This document shows positions 26,661-38,831 of a DNA stretch of 64,000 nucleotides, piece by piece. The first letter of the stretch is position 1. Every line of letters begins with the position of its first letter. The position numbers were made by a program, and so were the translations under genes. The notes beneath the pieces were generated by a model. It searched no databases. It saw only the letters and a list, made by a program, of their open reading frames with translations, and was not told where the DNA came from. The DNA is from Syngnathus acus (lineage: Eukaryota > Chordata > Actinopteri > Syngnathiformes > Syngnathidae), in NCBI RefSeq assembly GCF_901709675.1, contig NC_051094.1, positions 5,607,001 to 5,671,000 of the forward strand, in the 5' to 3' direction.

Positions 26661-27901
26661 TAAGGAAATAGTCAGTGTAATACCACTCGATGGTTTTAAT
26701 TAAGAATAACTTACCTTTATTGGAGGTAAATCATAATAGCCATGAAAAGTTCATTTTACTAGTTGAGAAAATGTACTATATTTCAATTTAATTTTGAAGA
26801 TGGAGCTGTAAGATAAGCAAAACAATCAAATCAAAATAGCGAATCAATGAGTTTCACTAACTTGAACCACTAAAATCGCAATACTTTACATTTTTTTGCA
26901 ATGAATGACTTTTTGCTTCACTTATGTGGTGCACTGGGAACTATCACCATGAATGTCTGCCTGACAGGAATGAAGTGAGTCATGCGGCGTAGTGACTGGA
27001 GCTGTGCTCATAGTGCAATTGTGACATCAGGAGAGATCTCCAAGAGGAAGCACATGACCACACAAAGATGCTTCACACGCGCTCAATGAGTCGATCGTCT
27101 AGCAAAGCACTTGGTCACTGTCTCAACTGTTTGGCACTTAAATTTAATTAGCAGTTCCACTGCGCCAACCCAGTTGAATAACAGACATGTATAAGTCACA
27201 CATATCCACCAGACTACACGCTCAGAAGGATTACATGACAGCATTTGTGAATCAATCTAATCATGTATAGGAAATGGAAGTGAAATTTCACAGAGAAAAC
27301 AGTCGGTTAGGATTTGTTGATTCACATAAAACTTGCATCCCTGTTCTGCAAAAATAATTAGGTTTCACTTCAATATTCCACCTCTGCCTTTTACCGCATA
27401 CATTTTTTATGCTTATTTTGTCTTTTACTGCCATATCCGTTTTACAGTCAGTCACGCAGAAAGGATTTCAAAGCGGTTTCTGTGGTTTGGATCGGTAATG
27501 TGTACTCTCGGAAGCTATTGTTGCACGTTTGCATGTTTCAAAGATAAGCTAGTTTCAGTCCAAGTCGGGAAGATACGTACATATAGACGGTAAATGTTCC
27601 TGTAAATGAGACTTTGCTGTGAATTTCTTAGGATCATGGCATTTTGTTCCAGACATCTTTAGGCTGACTTCCACGTTATCAAAAATAGTCTATTTAAGTG
27701 ATTTTATCTTTACATTAGTTTGATAATCTTATGTGGGGAACCTATGCAAACAATATACAGGTCAAATACCTTTGGGGCTTGTTTGGAAGAGCATCCCAAA
27801 AAAGGTAATAATAATAAAAATTCGGTTTTAGGTAGACTTTTTTTTTTTAACAAAAACAAGACTTCTTTTATTTCTCACATTTTCAACAGCACTGTTCAGA
27901 T

Positions 27902-28137
27902 CAGTGGTGGGGAACCTGCGGTTCCTGGGCCTGTTATGGACCATCAAAAGCGTTTTAATCTGGTCCGCCCTATAATTCTTAAAAACAAATAAAACATTTG
28001 AGAAACTGGGATAAAAAAAAAAACCACAAGTGTCAAATAAATGACTATCAAAATGCGTTTATCGTAAATCGCAACATATTTTCCTGAATTTAGGGTAGTC
28101 CTCGGACGACTTGAAACTGAAAGGTTTCGCACCCCTG
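27902..28137. mobile_element. Non-autonomous hAT-like element
   Basis: Left end CAGTGGTGGGGAACCTGCGG; the right end reads on the other strand as CAGGGGTGCGAAACCTTT. The CAGNGGTNNNNAACC inverted termini are typical of hAT/Charlie non-autonomous elements. The 236-bp element has no coding capacity and no clear target-site duplication. Confidence 0.65.
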
Positions 28138-29063
28138 ATTTGCGCAACTTGAATGCAAGTTTGAAGAAAATGAAAACATAATAAAGACACACATGCACGC
28201 ACCTAATATGCGGACCTTTATCGTCAACCAGGTGAAGTGCGAGCGCTGTTTTTTTGGGGGGTTTGCCGATGTGTCCATGTACCACCTACACAAAGTACAT
28301 CCAGAAGTTGAGCCCCTCCTCACCCACCCCCTACGCAATAGAAAGGAGCTTTTCCTTTCAGCAAGTTGAGAATTATTTTCTTGGTCTTTGGCGTACATCT
28401 TTTAACGAACGCATGTCACAGACATGTTATTTATCTATTTAAATTATGGATAAAATGCAGAAAAAGCGAGTCGGCTTTCAAATGAAATATCCAGATCGAC
28501 CTAAATTGTACTTTGCAGGTGATCTATTGAAATACAGTACACATCCTCCTGTTCAACGTTTCAGCACTTTTTGCCCAACTTGCTGTTTTTGCTTCTTTCT
28601 CAACAAACACCTGTTGTAAAAATTTCCATTGACTTTTGCTAGAGTTGTGCCCCAAGTATTGAAACATCAAACTGTTGGACATGTGGTTAGGTACTCCTGT
28701 AAACGTTGCAGTGCATTTTAGGTTCGTCCTTAAATTACACCCAAAAACCGGACTTACCCCTTTTTATGAATGGCGTACGCCTCCTTTATGGACAGTGGAG
28801 GTTTATAAAGGTGCCAAGGTCTCCCTTACAAGCCTGCTTGCAGCGAGCACACAAGAGTCCCATTATATTCACAGCAAATGGAATTTCATTCCTCCGTGAG
28901 ACACGCCATATGTCCACCCATGGCACGCTGTTGTAAAAAGTCCCTCCTGCTAGGCAGCATCAAACCTAAAAAGGCTTTGTGAGTAAGTAAAGTGCATGTG
29001 CTGCCTCCCTACCCAATTGTTCCTCCTACCGGGGTCATTCTGTGAGGGGAGGTGGGGGGTCGT

Positions 29064-31304
29064 TCAGTCAGTGCTGCCATAGTGGTTGGAATTGGGTGGG
29101 TTGTCATGTAAACCGGTGTGCTGGCCTCCTTCCTCCTGGGACACGCCCGCCTCGAGGGGCTGCCGGAAGAAGTTGGACACACAGAACACCTGCAGGAAGA
29201 CAACTTGTCAACCCCAAAACACTAAGTACTCTGAACTCAAACAGAAGACTAAAGGACTGATTCTACTCCTGTCCTGAAATGTGCTTAACTACAAAAGTCA
29301 AACAACAAAGGGGTGGAACCCACCGTGAAGGAGGCCACAGCGCCGCCCTGCAGGAGGCCGGCAAGTACGTCGGTCCAGTGGTGCTTGTAGTCGGACACGC
29401 GGGACAGACCCACGTAGACGGCGGTGGTGAGAAGAAAAAACTGCATGGTGGGCCGTAGAAGCCTCGCCCACTTAGTCTTCAGCCTGGCATGGATGTACAA
29501 CTGGCGATGGCAGAAAGTCATTTCATTGCTTTAAATTAGACATACAACGTTATTGGCAATACAGGCGTGCTTTCATTTACAAGAAGGGCACTATTATTTG
29601 TGGCCCGAACCCAAATGATGAAACTGTGTTCGCAAGCCACGCTCTCAAGGCAACGGAGGAAAAATTTCGCCATTTCGGTAGAAACAGGAAGTCAGGCAGA
29701 CATACTAAGGAAATTGATCTGGCACACTCATCGCTCCAAAATTAGTGTTTGAAGTATTATTACGTCCCACCAAAAGGTTCTCATTTGTTTTAAATACAAA
29801 AGAGATTTTACTTACAGCAAGAAACAGCATACAGTACATGGAGAACGATGAATGACCAGAATAGAAGGACAGCCTACAAAAGAAGTCAAGAAAAATGTCA
29901 TCATGAGAAAATGCTCACGTTGTAATTGGGAGACAGCTTTAGAAGACATATACGGTATACAGTCATGAGAGCGTAGTGATGTTTATACCTGGCTTCCTCC
30001 ACCAGGAACTGGTCCCCGGTACAGGTGATGTTCTCCACGTATCCACCAGCTTTGCAATTGATGAGATCCCACCTGGGCTTGCACACGGCAAGAAAGTGCG
30101 GCCGCAGACGCCCCACGGAGTACTTGGCGATGTCCGTCAGCGACTGGCTGGCCGCCGCCCCGAATAAGTAGCAGCCCACGGCCTTGTAGACACACGCTGT
30201 GTATTTGTGGCCAAGCGTCTTGCTCTTGGTGTGGGACAGGTAGATAGACAGACACTCCCCACAGATGATCTAGAAAGAAAACATGAGCGCAAGGGGAACA
30301 ATGGATGCTGCCACCAAAATTACAGATTTTTCTCTGCTTACAACAATGAGCGTGAAGGGGATCATGACCCCCCCAAGGAGCTGGTAGGAAATGGTGTCCT
30401 CTTTGAGGGGGTAGCGGATGGACTCGTCATCACAGAAGAAGCCTCGTTTGAACGGGCAATGCTGAGGAGTGAGGATGAAGAATGGGAGTCCCACTGATGG
30501 AGGACAAGAGGAGACGCAAACATGGATTATAGAACATTTAAAACATTTACTGGAAAATTAAGACATTTTCCTGGTGTGCTGTTCCAACTTTGCTAAACAC
30601 GTGGGGTGAATTCAATTATGTCATTTGTTGTGTTAAATTATGCTTAATATCTAATGTGTTGGCTTTCATTCAGAGATACTTTAATCTAATGTGGAGAAGT
30701 GAGGGAAAGGAGTTTAGTACAAATGCGGGCCACTTTCAACACAGAGATTCTGCTTTAAATGAGTCGTGTGGCGGTAATCTGCCCCTGCGGTGATATTACA
30801 AAACATCTGATGACGATGACAGAATGAGAAATTGGATGACGTGATTTAACAGCAAAATACACAAGTACATACAAATGAGGGAAATAACAGCAATTAGTCA
30901 CATGGAACAAAACTGACTGTTGTAGATACAGACAGCACATAGTAAAGTCAGTGCATCCATTCTGATGGTGCTGCAGGTTTCTTATGATTACAAAGCAAAT
31001 ACAGTAGTGGACTAAAAATATAACTTGGTCCTGGAAAATTCACAGAGGCACACACAAGGCGGAACATTTCCACCTCCCTGTCTGCAGTTCCCCACATCAA
31101 GCTGTGTATTTATTTATAAGCTGTTAACGCCGATCACTTTATTAAAATATACTTCAGGAGTAACATACTAGGACAAATTGTAGTTTTGTTTGCTACTTCT
31201 AGAAAAAGAGTTAAGGGTAAATTAAAAAGTGATAACATTCACATACCGAGTATGAGACAAGTAATGTCCAGCAAGATGTATGGAATCCCAGAAACTTCAA
31301 ACAT
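29064..31304 (-). CDS. plpp1: Phospholipid (lipid phosphate) phosphatase, PLPP1-like, complete
   Basis: Integral membrane ecto-phosphatase that dephosphorylates lipid phosphates such as phosphatidate and lysophosphatidate. Six exons on the minus strand: 31304-31247, 30493-30342, 30269-29989, 29873-29816, 29500-29324, 29189-29064; 852 nt, 283 aa. The PAP2 catalytic motifs are intact: C1 [12 protein letters not shown]2 [11 protein letters not shown]3 [12 protein letters not shown]. Hydrophobic segments fit the family's six-pass topology, and NIT in the loop before C2 is a likely N-glycosylation site. [17 protein letters not shown] and [16 protein letters not shown] sit closer to PLPP1 than to PLPP2 or PLPP3 as I recall them, and the tail ends SNHYGSTD. 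The choice of paralogue is an inference; family membership is secure. All junctions are in frame. Confidence 0.9.
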
Positions 31305-33045
31305 GTTGCCTTCTTTTTGTTATTAAAAGGGGGGACAAAAATCAAGAATAAAACTCAAGTCCTGTAGTCTTATTCGATAGAACACACCACCTTCATGGTG
31401 GAATCCGAACGAAAACAGGGCGCTTTCAATAAACGCAAAAACCAAAGTAATGCAGCTAACTCGCCGACGCGTGGACAGCTTCACGCCATTCAAAGTTGTC
31501 CCGGAGCATCTTTCCCTGGTCGCCTTTGGTGAGAGCTTACCGGTGTGCCACAGAAACCAGCACCTTGCTACCGTTCTGATTAATGACGCCTTCGCGTTCT
31601 GCTGGGAAACCAAAAACTCGCGACAGTCACTCCAGACACGTGACGTTAAAAGTAAAAAAAAAGAAGAAAAGGCATATATTGGATATTCTAGATGTAGTAC
31701 GCGACAGATATTACTCCAGTTATCAATTCCTGTTCCGTGCCCAAATCTAATTTATTACGTTGAACAAATAAAAGAAGAAAATATTGTTCTTAACTTTCCG
31801 TTTTTTTATGCACACTGAAGGCAACGCAATATACGGAAATGGAAAGTCAGAGTAGCCAATCGGGTGCCAGTCCTGCCCTCGGACGATAGCGACCACGAGG
31901 CCCCGCCCTCCTTGCCTGTCATTCATTCTGAGCTATTGTAATGAGGTTTAGAGGAGCCACAGTGTTATTAGAAAAAATGCTATCGTTGCACTTTGTTTGA
32001 TTAGATTTCACCTCGAGGGCATTCCACTCGTGTTTCCCATCGTGTTTTCCGTTGTGTCCCAGTGTCAGTTAAAAGCATAAGAGGCCCTTAGTTTATGACA
32101 GATTTTCTACAGCAGTTTGAATGACAACTATGAGGAGATGTATCATTAAAATATTTTTCACCATTTCATTTTCCCTGTTTGTTTTGAACACGGCGCAAAA
32201 CAAAGATGTACTTGGTTGTCCCAAGTTGAGCCACCTCCCTGGTTTGTTCATAACAGTAGTGATGGTCATCCTCCTACATATTCTAGCTGTCTTTGACAAT
32301 ATCAACCATCCCATCCTCCACAATATATTTTCAACATCACCGACACCGCCCTCATCTGGCTACAGTCTTCATCAACAACTGCTCCAGATATTCCCTACCC
32401 ACCTCCCAGTCCCAATGTGTGCCCAAGGGCTCAATACTTGGTCCCTGTGACTTCTTCCGCTACCTTGTCCCAGTTGACCAAATCATGGTGTGAAGCTCTC
32501 AAGTTCCCCTGCTACACTGATTACGTCCCGTATCCTGCTCCACCTACTCTAACGTGTCAAACCTTCTCTGTGAAATCAAATCCTGGATGAAAAACAAAGC
32601 AAACTCAACCCCTCCACTGCCACAACATTGTAATCTCCAATAGTAACCCCTCCTGGCTTCAAGGAACCTGTTGAAAATAGCTTTCTTTCTTGAGAAAAAC
32701 ATTGCTCTCCTCCACCCTATTCACTGTTGCAGAAACCCTGATTCATACCTTAATCACTTCCTGCAGTCTTCTATTTTTTATTTGTTTTTATCCTGAACGT
32801 GTTTTATTTTCGTTTTTGTGTTCTGATTTTATAAACTAAAATATACCTGTAAAGTAATGCTATTATCTCATTTAAAAACACTACAGAATTTTGTGTTGTT
32901 TTTCAGGGGTAGGCTTCCATTCATTTTAATGGTGAAAGATGATTGGAGAATCAAATTAAATTTGGATCTCAAAGCATTACTATATAACACACATCTCCGT
33001 TAATCCGAGTACAAAATTAAAATTAAGAGTTCAATGTGCAGCCCT
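31305..33045. other. Spacer between plpp1 5' end and csgalnact1 3' end
   Basis: The left 300-600 bases should hold the plpp1 5' UTR and promoter (31305-31950 has CpGs and moderate G+C, but I cannot place a start site). The middle contains an L2-like LINE remnant (32280-32790). The right end before 33046 is probably 3' UTR of the minus-strand csgalnact1 gene. Confidence 0.5.
32280..32790 (+). mobile_element. Decayed L2-like LINE reverse-transcriptase remnant
   Basis: Broken plus-strand frames carry reverse-transcriptase landmarks in the right order. AVFDNINHPILHNI resembles the AFDTINH block, ITDTALIWLQS resembles the following helix, and QCVPKGSILGP resembles the GVPQGSVLGP block. At about 32700-32780, TVAETLIHTLITS resembles a motif found downstream of the RT domain in L2/Maui-type LINEs. 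The frame shifts several times and the catalytic YxDD part is not recognisable. It is non-functional. Confidence 0.7.
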
Positions 33046-36000
33046 TCATGAGCGTCTTCCATTCCTTTCGAGGTGCGCTTGGATGTCAGCTTTGAAGAGC
33101 AGCTCTCCCAGTTGGCCGTGCGAGGCCTCGCTCATGGCCTTGGTCCGCATGCACATCTGGTACTTGTCCGGCGGCAGCTCATCGCTGCACATCTTCTCAT
33201 GCCACAAGTGGAAGAGACTACGTGACGGGGCTCGCACCACCATCAGTTTGCTGTGCAGGTACTTCCTGTAGAGGTGCACGTCCTCCAGACCCCAACCTTT
33301 AATGCTGTGGTCAAAACCACCTGCAAAGGATGTGAGCGTTTAAACAGTGAACAGGAAAGTCCCCAAGCACCACAGTCATGAATTGCCTTCCTTGTCAATG
33401 TTACTTCGTTTTATTTCTCCTTTATTGTTTGCACACATTTCCTGCAGTCGTTTCATAATGTGGTTTAACTGTCACCTGCAATACTTTATGAAATCAATTA
33501 TGACATCAGGGAGGGAAACAAGGACATTGAGTAGTAATGATATTATTATTATTGTTCTAATTTTTTTTTTCCTAAGGTCTTCCACCCTAATAAATGCCTT
33601 GATCTTACAAATGAGGAATACAGTCATTTTCTTTTATATCAATATATTCACTCTTGTTTCCATTTCATGTAAATACATTAATACGGTAATGCAGCATTTC
33701 TTCATCATGTTGATGAGTCATTACCTATGTTGAGGAAGTCCGACCTGTACTGGCATGTCATCCCAAAGCCAAAATCTCTCCAGAAACCTGTGTCGCGACT
33801 TATCACCTGAGACAAAAAACAGGAGTGAAAATAAAATAAAATAAATAAATAGATAAACCCCCCTTCACAGGTTCCAGGTTTTTAGTCACGCTATTTTGTG
33901 GATACATATATATGCAATTCTACCTTTGTCTACTAGATGGCAGTGTTTAAAACTGGGTAAATAAAAAATAAAGTGTTTCAAGATCAGCTCCTTTTTATTG
34001 TATTGTATAATATTGTATAATATAATATTGTATAATATTGTATATTAGAAAAACATTATTGAATGTCTTAATCAACTTCTCATTGTCTTTAGAGACTTAA
34101 AATAATAATAATAATAATAATATTAATAATAATAATAATAACAAGTGCCATAAATGCTATGAAACATGCCCAGAGACTGTTTAAAAAGTGTATTTCTACT
34201 TTTTACATCGTCGTTTTCAGTTATTGTGAGGTGCTCTGGATCATAACCTCCAAAAATGGAGCGGGGCATGGTTCCTTTCTCATCCATTGTCTTTTACTCA
34301 CCAGTTGTTCCTGGATAGATGGTACATGAGTGTAATTACTGTAGATGATAGATGGATTGTACTGGCTGAAGAGGACCGGGTAGTACACCTTTTTGCCTGC
34401 TCAGAAACAAAGGATACTTATCAAAGACGAAAGTTTTTTTGTCAAATGTGCAAAGAGCACCCACCAGGCTCTGCATTGAGGCGACAGGAAGTCAAGAAGT
34501 CTGCTGTGAAGTGGATGTCTACGTCACAGAAAAACATCAGGACGTTTTGACTTCGCCTCCAGGCTCTGGCACCCACTTCTAAGCCCCGCCCACGTGAGAA
34601 CTCCTCATTGAGCTGGATCAGCGTGAAGCTTCTGAAGCGGGTCTCCCTGGAGGAGGAAGCTTTACATCAGAACTGGGAACTGTGTGTCAAGACCTACTGC
34701 CTAAATTTAAGCAAACATCCAATTATTGGTTTTCTCTAAAAGAGGAGAAGTTGCGCAGCTACCTGGTTGTCTGATCCAGGATGGCTTTCACCTGGTCAAT
34801 CTGCTCATGGCCAAAGTAGACCACTGTGAGATGGACCCTACCATCCTGCTGGATGCACACCTCTCTGCACAACAACAAAAAATCACAAGTACACACACAA
34901 GAACATAATCACCATCAACAATGACATATGATGTGAATTTTTCCCGCAATTTACCTGAAGTTGTGAACAAAATGGCGGAATGTATCCGCCCTCTTGGAAA
35001 GCGGTACAATGATGTTGATGAGCATGCTGCGTGTGTCCACTAGCTCGCTCTTCACTTTAACCAAAGGCCCGAAAGGCCTGAAGAGAACCGTCTTGGCGTA
35101 GTCCCGCGGCCCGTCGCCTTTGAACATCAACTCGTACACAGTACCTCGGTCCCGTTCGGTGCGGGTCAGCCCTGTGAGTACAACAAAACACTTATGCACC
35201 GAACAAAGGAATTTGATCATTTAGGACGCTATAGACGATCACCCTCGATGAAGTCTGACGGGGAGAAAGTGCGCTTTCTCCTGCTGGTGTCCACGTGTTG
35301 CTGAGGTCCATTGAGGACATGCAGTGCTGTCTCCATGCTGCCTATCAGCTCATCTCTGCAGTCCTTCCTCACAGGCCTCTCCATGGGGTGCCTGGTCAGA
35401 CCCGTCTCCAACTGGTACACCCTGAGGGGACACGCCCACTTACCATACACTAATATGGTAATCGGTATTACCATTTTGATGAAAATGGATGATTCTTCTA
35501 GAATATATTTTTTACACAAGTGGGGCTACATTCTAAAACTAAAAACAATGCAATATGCATGCCAGGTTAAATAGGTGTTCCTAATTACCTCCGCAGTGTA
35601 AAAGTGTCAAATGGGATTAAGACGTATTCATTGAGTAGCGTCACGCCCGTGTTGACCTCGGCATGGTTCAGCTGTGAGCGGAAGAACTCCTGGAAGGACA
35701 CATTTGGGACAATGGAGGGAATGGAGTGAACACAAAAACAATATAACAGTACTCACAATCATATATTCTTTATCCTCAGAGGAGCATGACTAATGTTATT
35801 GATGAGCTGTGACTTCTTAATGTACACATCTGTCTGAGACTGCCCCCTGGTGGCCAAGGCAGGCACACCAGAAAGAGCAACAGAATTGCCATTCATTTTT
35901 ATGCAGTGTAACAAAAACTGTTAAGACTTTGGACTCTACTGTAGATTCCTTTTAAGCGCAATATTATGGAGTGCTATTCCTCCTCATTAAAATACAAATT

Positions 36001-36530
36001 CATGGGGGTGGGACACCTACAATGAATTAATGCAATTTCCATGTCAATGAGCAAAGATGATTTGGAATATAAACAATTCGAGTTCAAAATGAACCTTGGA
36101 ACCACATATGGCCCCCGGGTCATAGCTTGGTCACCTCTAACATACGGCTCCATCCCAACATTCCTACCTTCAGGTCGGACTGCGTGGGGGTTTTGTGCAG
36201 ACTCTCCAGGCCCTGAGGCAGAATGCCTTTAATTTTGGCTTTGTCCAGTGACTCCTGGAGCTGGAGAGTCCGCGCCTGGAGAGCCTCCTTGAGCTGCGCT
36301 ATCTGCTTGCCCAGGCTGTCAATGTAATGCCTGTGGGAGTCTTCCCTCTCCTGGAGCAGCGCCATGTAGCCTTCCTTGCTGGTGGTCCCCGACGACCACA
36401 AGGGGTCTCGCCGGGGGTCTCTGGATGAGGGTCTGCAGACCAGCAGGTAGAACAGAGCCGCACAGCAGCAGAGGCCCGCCGCCACCAAGCCCACCCGGGC
36501 CAGCAGGGCCAGCAGCCATCGTTTAAACAT
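33046..36530 (-). CDS. csgalnact1: Chondroitin sulfate N-acetylgalactosaminyltransferase, CSGALNACT1-like, complete
   Basis: Golgi type II membrane glycosyltransferase that adds GalNAc to the linkage tetrasaccharide and growing chain in chondroitin sulfate synthesis. Nine exons on the minus strand: 36530-36168, 35689-35589, 35421-35243, 35171-34955, 34864-34763, 34646-34465, 34396-34302, 33806-33725, 33320-33046; 1,596 nt, 531 aa (human CSGALNACT1 532). There is a short cytosolic tail, a signal-anchor at about residues 8-32, a coiled-coil stem (IAQLKEAL), then [32 protein letters not shown], metal-binding CDVD in [34 protein letters not shown] and HLYRKYLH. The usual GWGGED motif reads GWGLED (Leu codon at 33286-33288). 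YELMFKGD and LHSKLMVVR favour CSGALNACT1 over CSGALNACT2; [13 protein letters not shown] is more like CSGALNACT2, so paralogue assignment is moderate. Confidence 0.92.
33930..33945 (+). promoter_or_regulatory. CTCF-like motif in csgalnact1 intron
   Basis: CTACTAGATGGCAGTG resembles the CTCF core (CCACTAGATGGCAG type). Motif only. Confidence 0.35.
33996..34141. repeat. AT-rich minisatellite and (AAT)n microsatellite
   Basis: TATTGTATAA-type units run from about 33996 to 34047, followed after a short unique stretch by (AAT)n at about 34100-34141. Both are in the last-but-one csgalnact1 intron region, and no function is visible. Confidence 0.8.
35841..35855 (-). promoter_or_regulatory. CTCF-like motif in csgalnact1 intron 1
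   Basis: On the minus strand GGCCACCAGGGGGCA is a near-perfect CTCF core. Motif only; no occupancy can be inferred. Confidence 0.5.
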
Positions 36531-38015
36531 GGCTGTCCTTCAGTTTGAAAGATGACCACACCAAAGTCATGTGAATATGCAAAAACGAACTAAGAATTGA
36601 TCCATACTATAACTCCTGGAATCATTGTTTGGATATAACTTGGTTGATTTGGACCTTTTTCATAGAGCAGCATCTTCGCAAAGTGTGACTTTTTTAGCAG
36701 AATCCAGCACAGATGAATGAAGCTCCTAAAATCACAGAAAAATATCATTTCAAAACTTTACAAATGAACAGTCAATTTGAGGGAGAGTGTTTGTATTTTA
36801 TTAATTGTACAACTTGAGTTTTTTTTAAAATTTATCTTCATCTTGTTTTGAGTAAGAAAATAGTCGCACGGTATTTATTCTGTAATTTTTTGTTGTCTGT
36901 GTAGAACTTTTGGGCTAATACCATCATTTAAGTTGGAACAACATTAAATATAGATTATTTTTAAATATTCTTTAAGATAATTTTCACATTCGCAAAACTC
37001 AGTCTTTTGAAGCCTTGAAACTTTGTTTGTAAATTAATTAGTTGTTTTTCCACTGCGTTCTGCTAACATATATTAACAGGCACAATTTTATTTATTTATG
37101 TATTTATTTAAATACACACACAGACACAATGGCTGCTCGTCTACCATCTTTTAATGCAATACTACTGTGTAGAATGACAGTAAAAAGCACTAGAAATCCT
37201 GCTCTCACTTGTTCTGCGAGCTGAAAGTGCAAACCTGCCCTCTGAATCTCAGAAACAAGCTTGTCTCTGTGTATTTGTGTGTATGTGTGTGTGTGTGTGT
37301 GTCTGTGTGCGTATTCCCATCATTGGTTTATTTGCAGCACAGTTGCGTCTTTATTGCACAGGTAGAGGCCAATCCCATGAAAGAGCTGCCTATGTTTCCA
37401 CGTCCACTCCCAGTCCGTGTATGTGTGTGTGTGTGTGTGTGTCTACGAGAGAAGTGTGTTGTGAGTACAGATGCATGCATGCATGTGTTCTTCTAATGCA
37501 CTTGGAAAAGATTTGAGAATTAACACTAGAAAACATAGTCTCTTTCTGGAATCTTAACAAGCAGTAAATTATAGTGTCTCTCAGACAAACATGACAGCAC
37601 ACATTCACTTTTTCACATTCTTAAGCTCATGAGTTGTAAAAAAAATACTTGTACTCACTCAAGTAATCACCTAGCATCCAATTCCTCCTCCTCCTCCAAA
37701 GCATGTGTTGTGAGAATTTTTGGTTGTAGAAATAAAGGTGGGAAGGTTTGAAGTTACCCTGAAGAAGCAAAGTAAGCTTGCATCCTCCTCCTCTCTCATT
37801 TAGTCACCACCTACCACCACCCCCAGCAGGACCTCCCACCAAAATGTTCTTCCGTTCCAGCCTCACCCTCAAACAACATAAATAGCAGTGTAAAATGTAC
37901 TTTTATGAAAACATAGATTAACTGAAGCGGATGTAAAGATATTCATTGTTTGGTCTCATGATTTAATGCTACAATCACATAAATTGTACTGCTCCTTCTG
38001 ATGTGCCTACCTTGG

Positions 38016-38031
38016 CCACGAGGAGGCAGTA
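38016..38031 (+). promoter_or_regulatory. CTCF-like motif
   Basis: CCACGAGGAGGCAGTA resembles the CTCF core. It lies about 1.5 kb upstream of the csgalnact1 start codon. Motif only. Confidence 0.4.
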
Positions 38032-38422
38032 TAGTACAGTTCTCAACTGAGATTCCTGAGTACAAAATCATTTTTTTCATCTGACGGTGGCGCGACTTGC
38101 AATCCTGTCCAGACAAAATGAAACTGTTGGAAACAGACACGTAGATTTAATGTTGCTTCCAGTCATTTACAACAGTTACTTTACAAAAAGTGGACAATTC
38201 TATTTGCACATGAATTGCACAGTGACACACCTTGTTTAAATAAATTCATTCGTGCTTTGTGACATTTGTGCTCAGCTTAGGCAGTGTTTTGCTGAAGGAA
38301 AAAACTGTGGAATGTAAAATACAGAAGCACCAGTAATCACTTGAGAGGGTGCCTCTGGGGTGATCTGTCTTATGTAAAGTGCATTTGTCTTCGAGATAGA
38401 ACCACACAGCTGTTGCAGTCCC

Positions 38423-38478
38423 GGGACACTTCATTAGGTACACCCGCACAATCTACCGAGGTCCAATATAACATTGTT
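38423..38478 (+). repeat. TTCATTAGGTACAC repeat family copy
   Basis: GGACACTTCATTAGGTACAC followed by CCGCACAATCTACCGAGGTCC is the best-preserved copy of this family in the window and matches a repeat end I recall as common in fish genomes. Internal sequence and the other end are not recognisable. Confidence 0.55.
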
Positions 38479-38755
38479 AAATTGAGCAAAAACGCTCCAT
38501 AAACCAATGTTTTATATTTTATAATATATATTCTATTTTTATTTTTTTTTTTAAATATAATGTATTTTGTCTTTACATATTTTATGGTAAATCAAAGCTA
38601 TTATTGATTTTTTAATTCTACTTTATTGTCATAATTATTTCAAATATTCAAATTGAAATAGTACATTTTAATAAGTATCTTTTTAATAACTAACTTTAAT
38701 AAAGAAAATTGTAGTCAATATCATAATGTAGTGGGATAAAATGTGTAAATACCAA

Positions 38756-38756
<1 letters not shown>

Positions 38757-38828
<72 letters not shown>
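38757..38828. repeat. (TA)n microsatellite, about 70 bp
   Basis: Uninterrupted alternating TA after AAATT and before CCTGCTGG. Intergenic between csgalnact1 and rnf122. Confidence 0.95.

Positions 38829-38831
<3 letters not shown>

Larger units (their letters stand above)
26120..29063. other. AT-rich spacer between atp5f1a and plpp1
   Basis: No open frame here looks like a protein. It includes a CTCF-like motif at 26507-26522, a TTCATTAGGTACAC family copy at 26592-26660 and a hAT-like element at 27902-28137. The right portion is probably the 3' UTR of the minus-strand phosphatase gene that ends at 29064. Confidence 0.5.
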
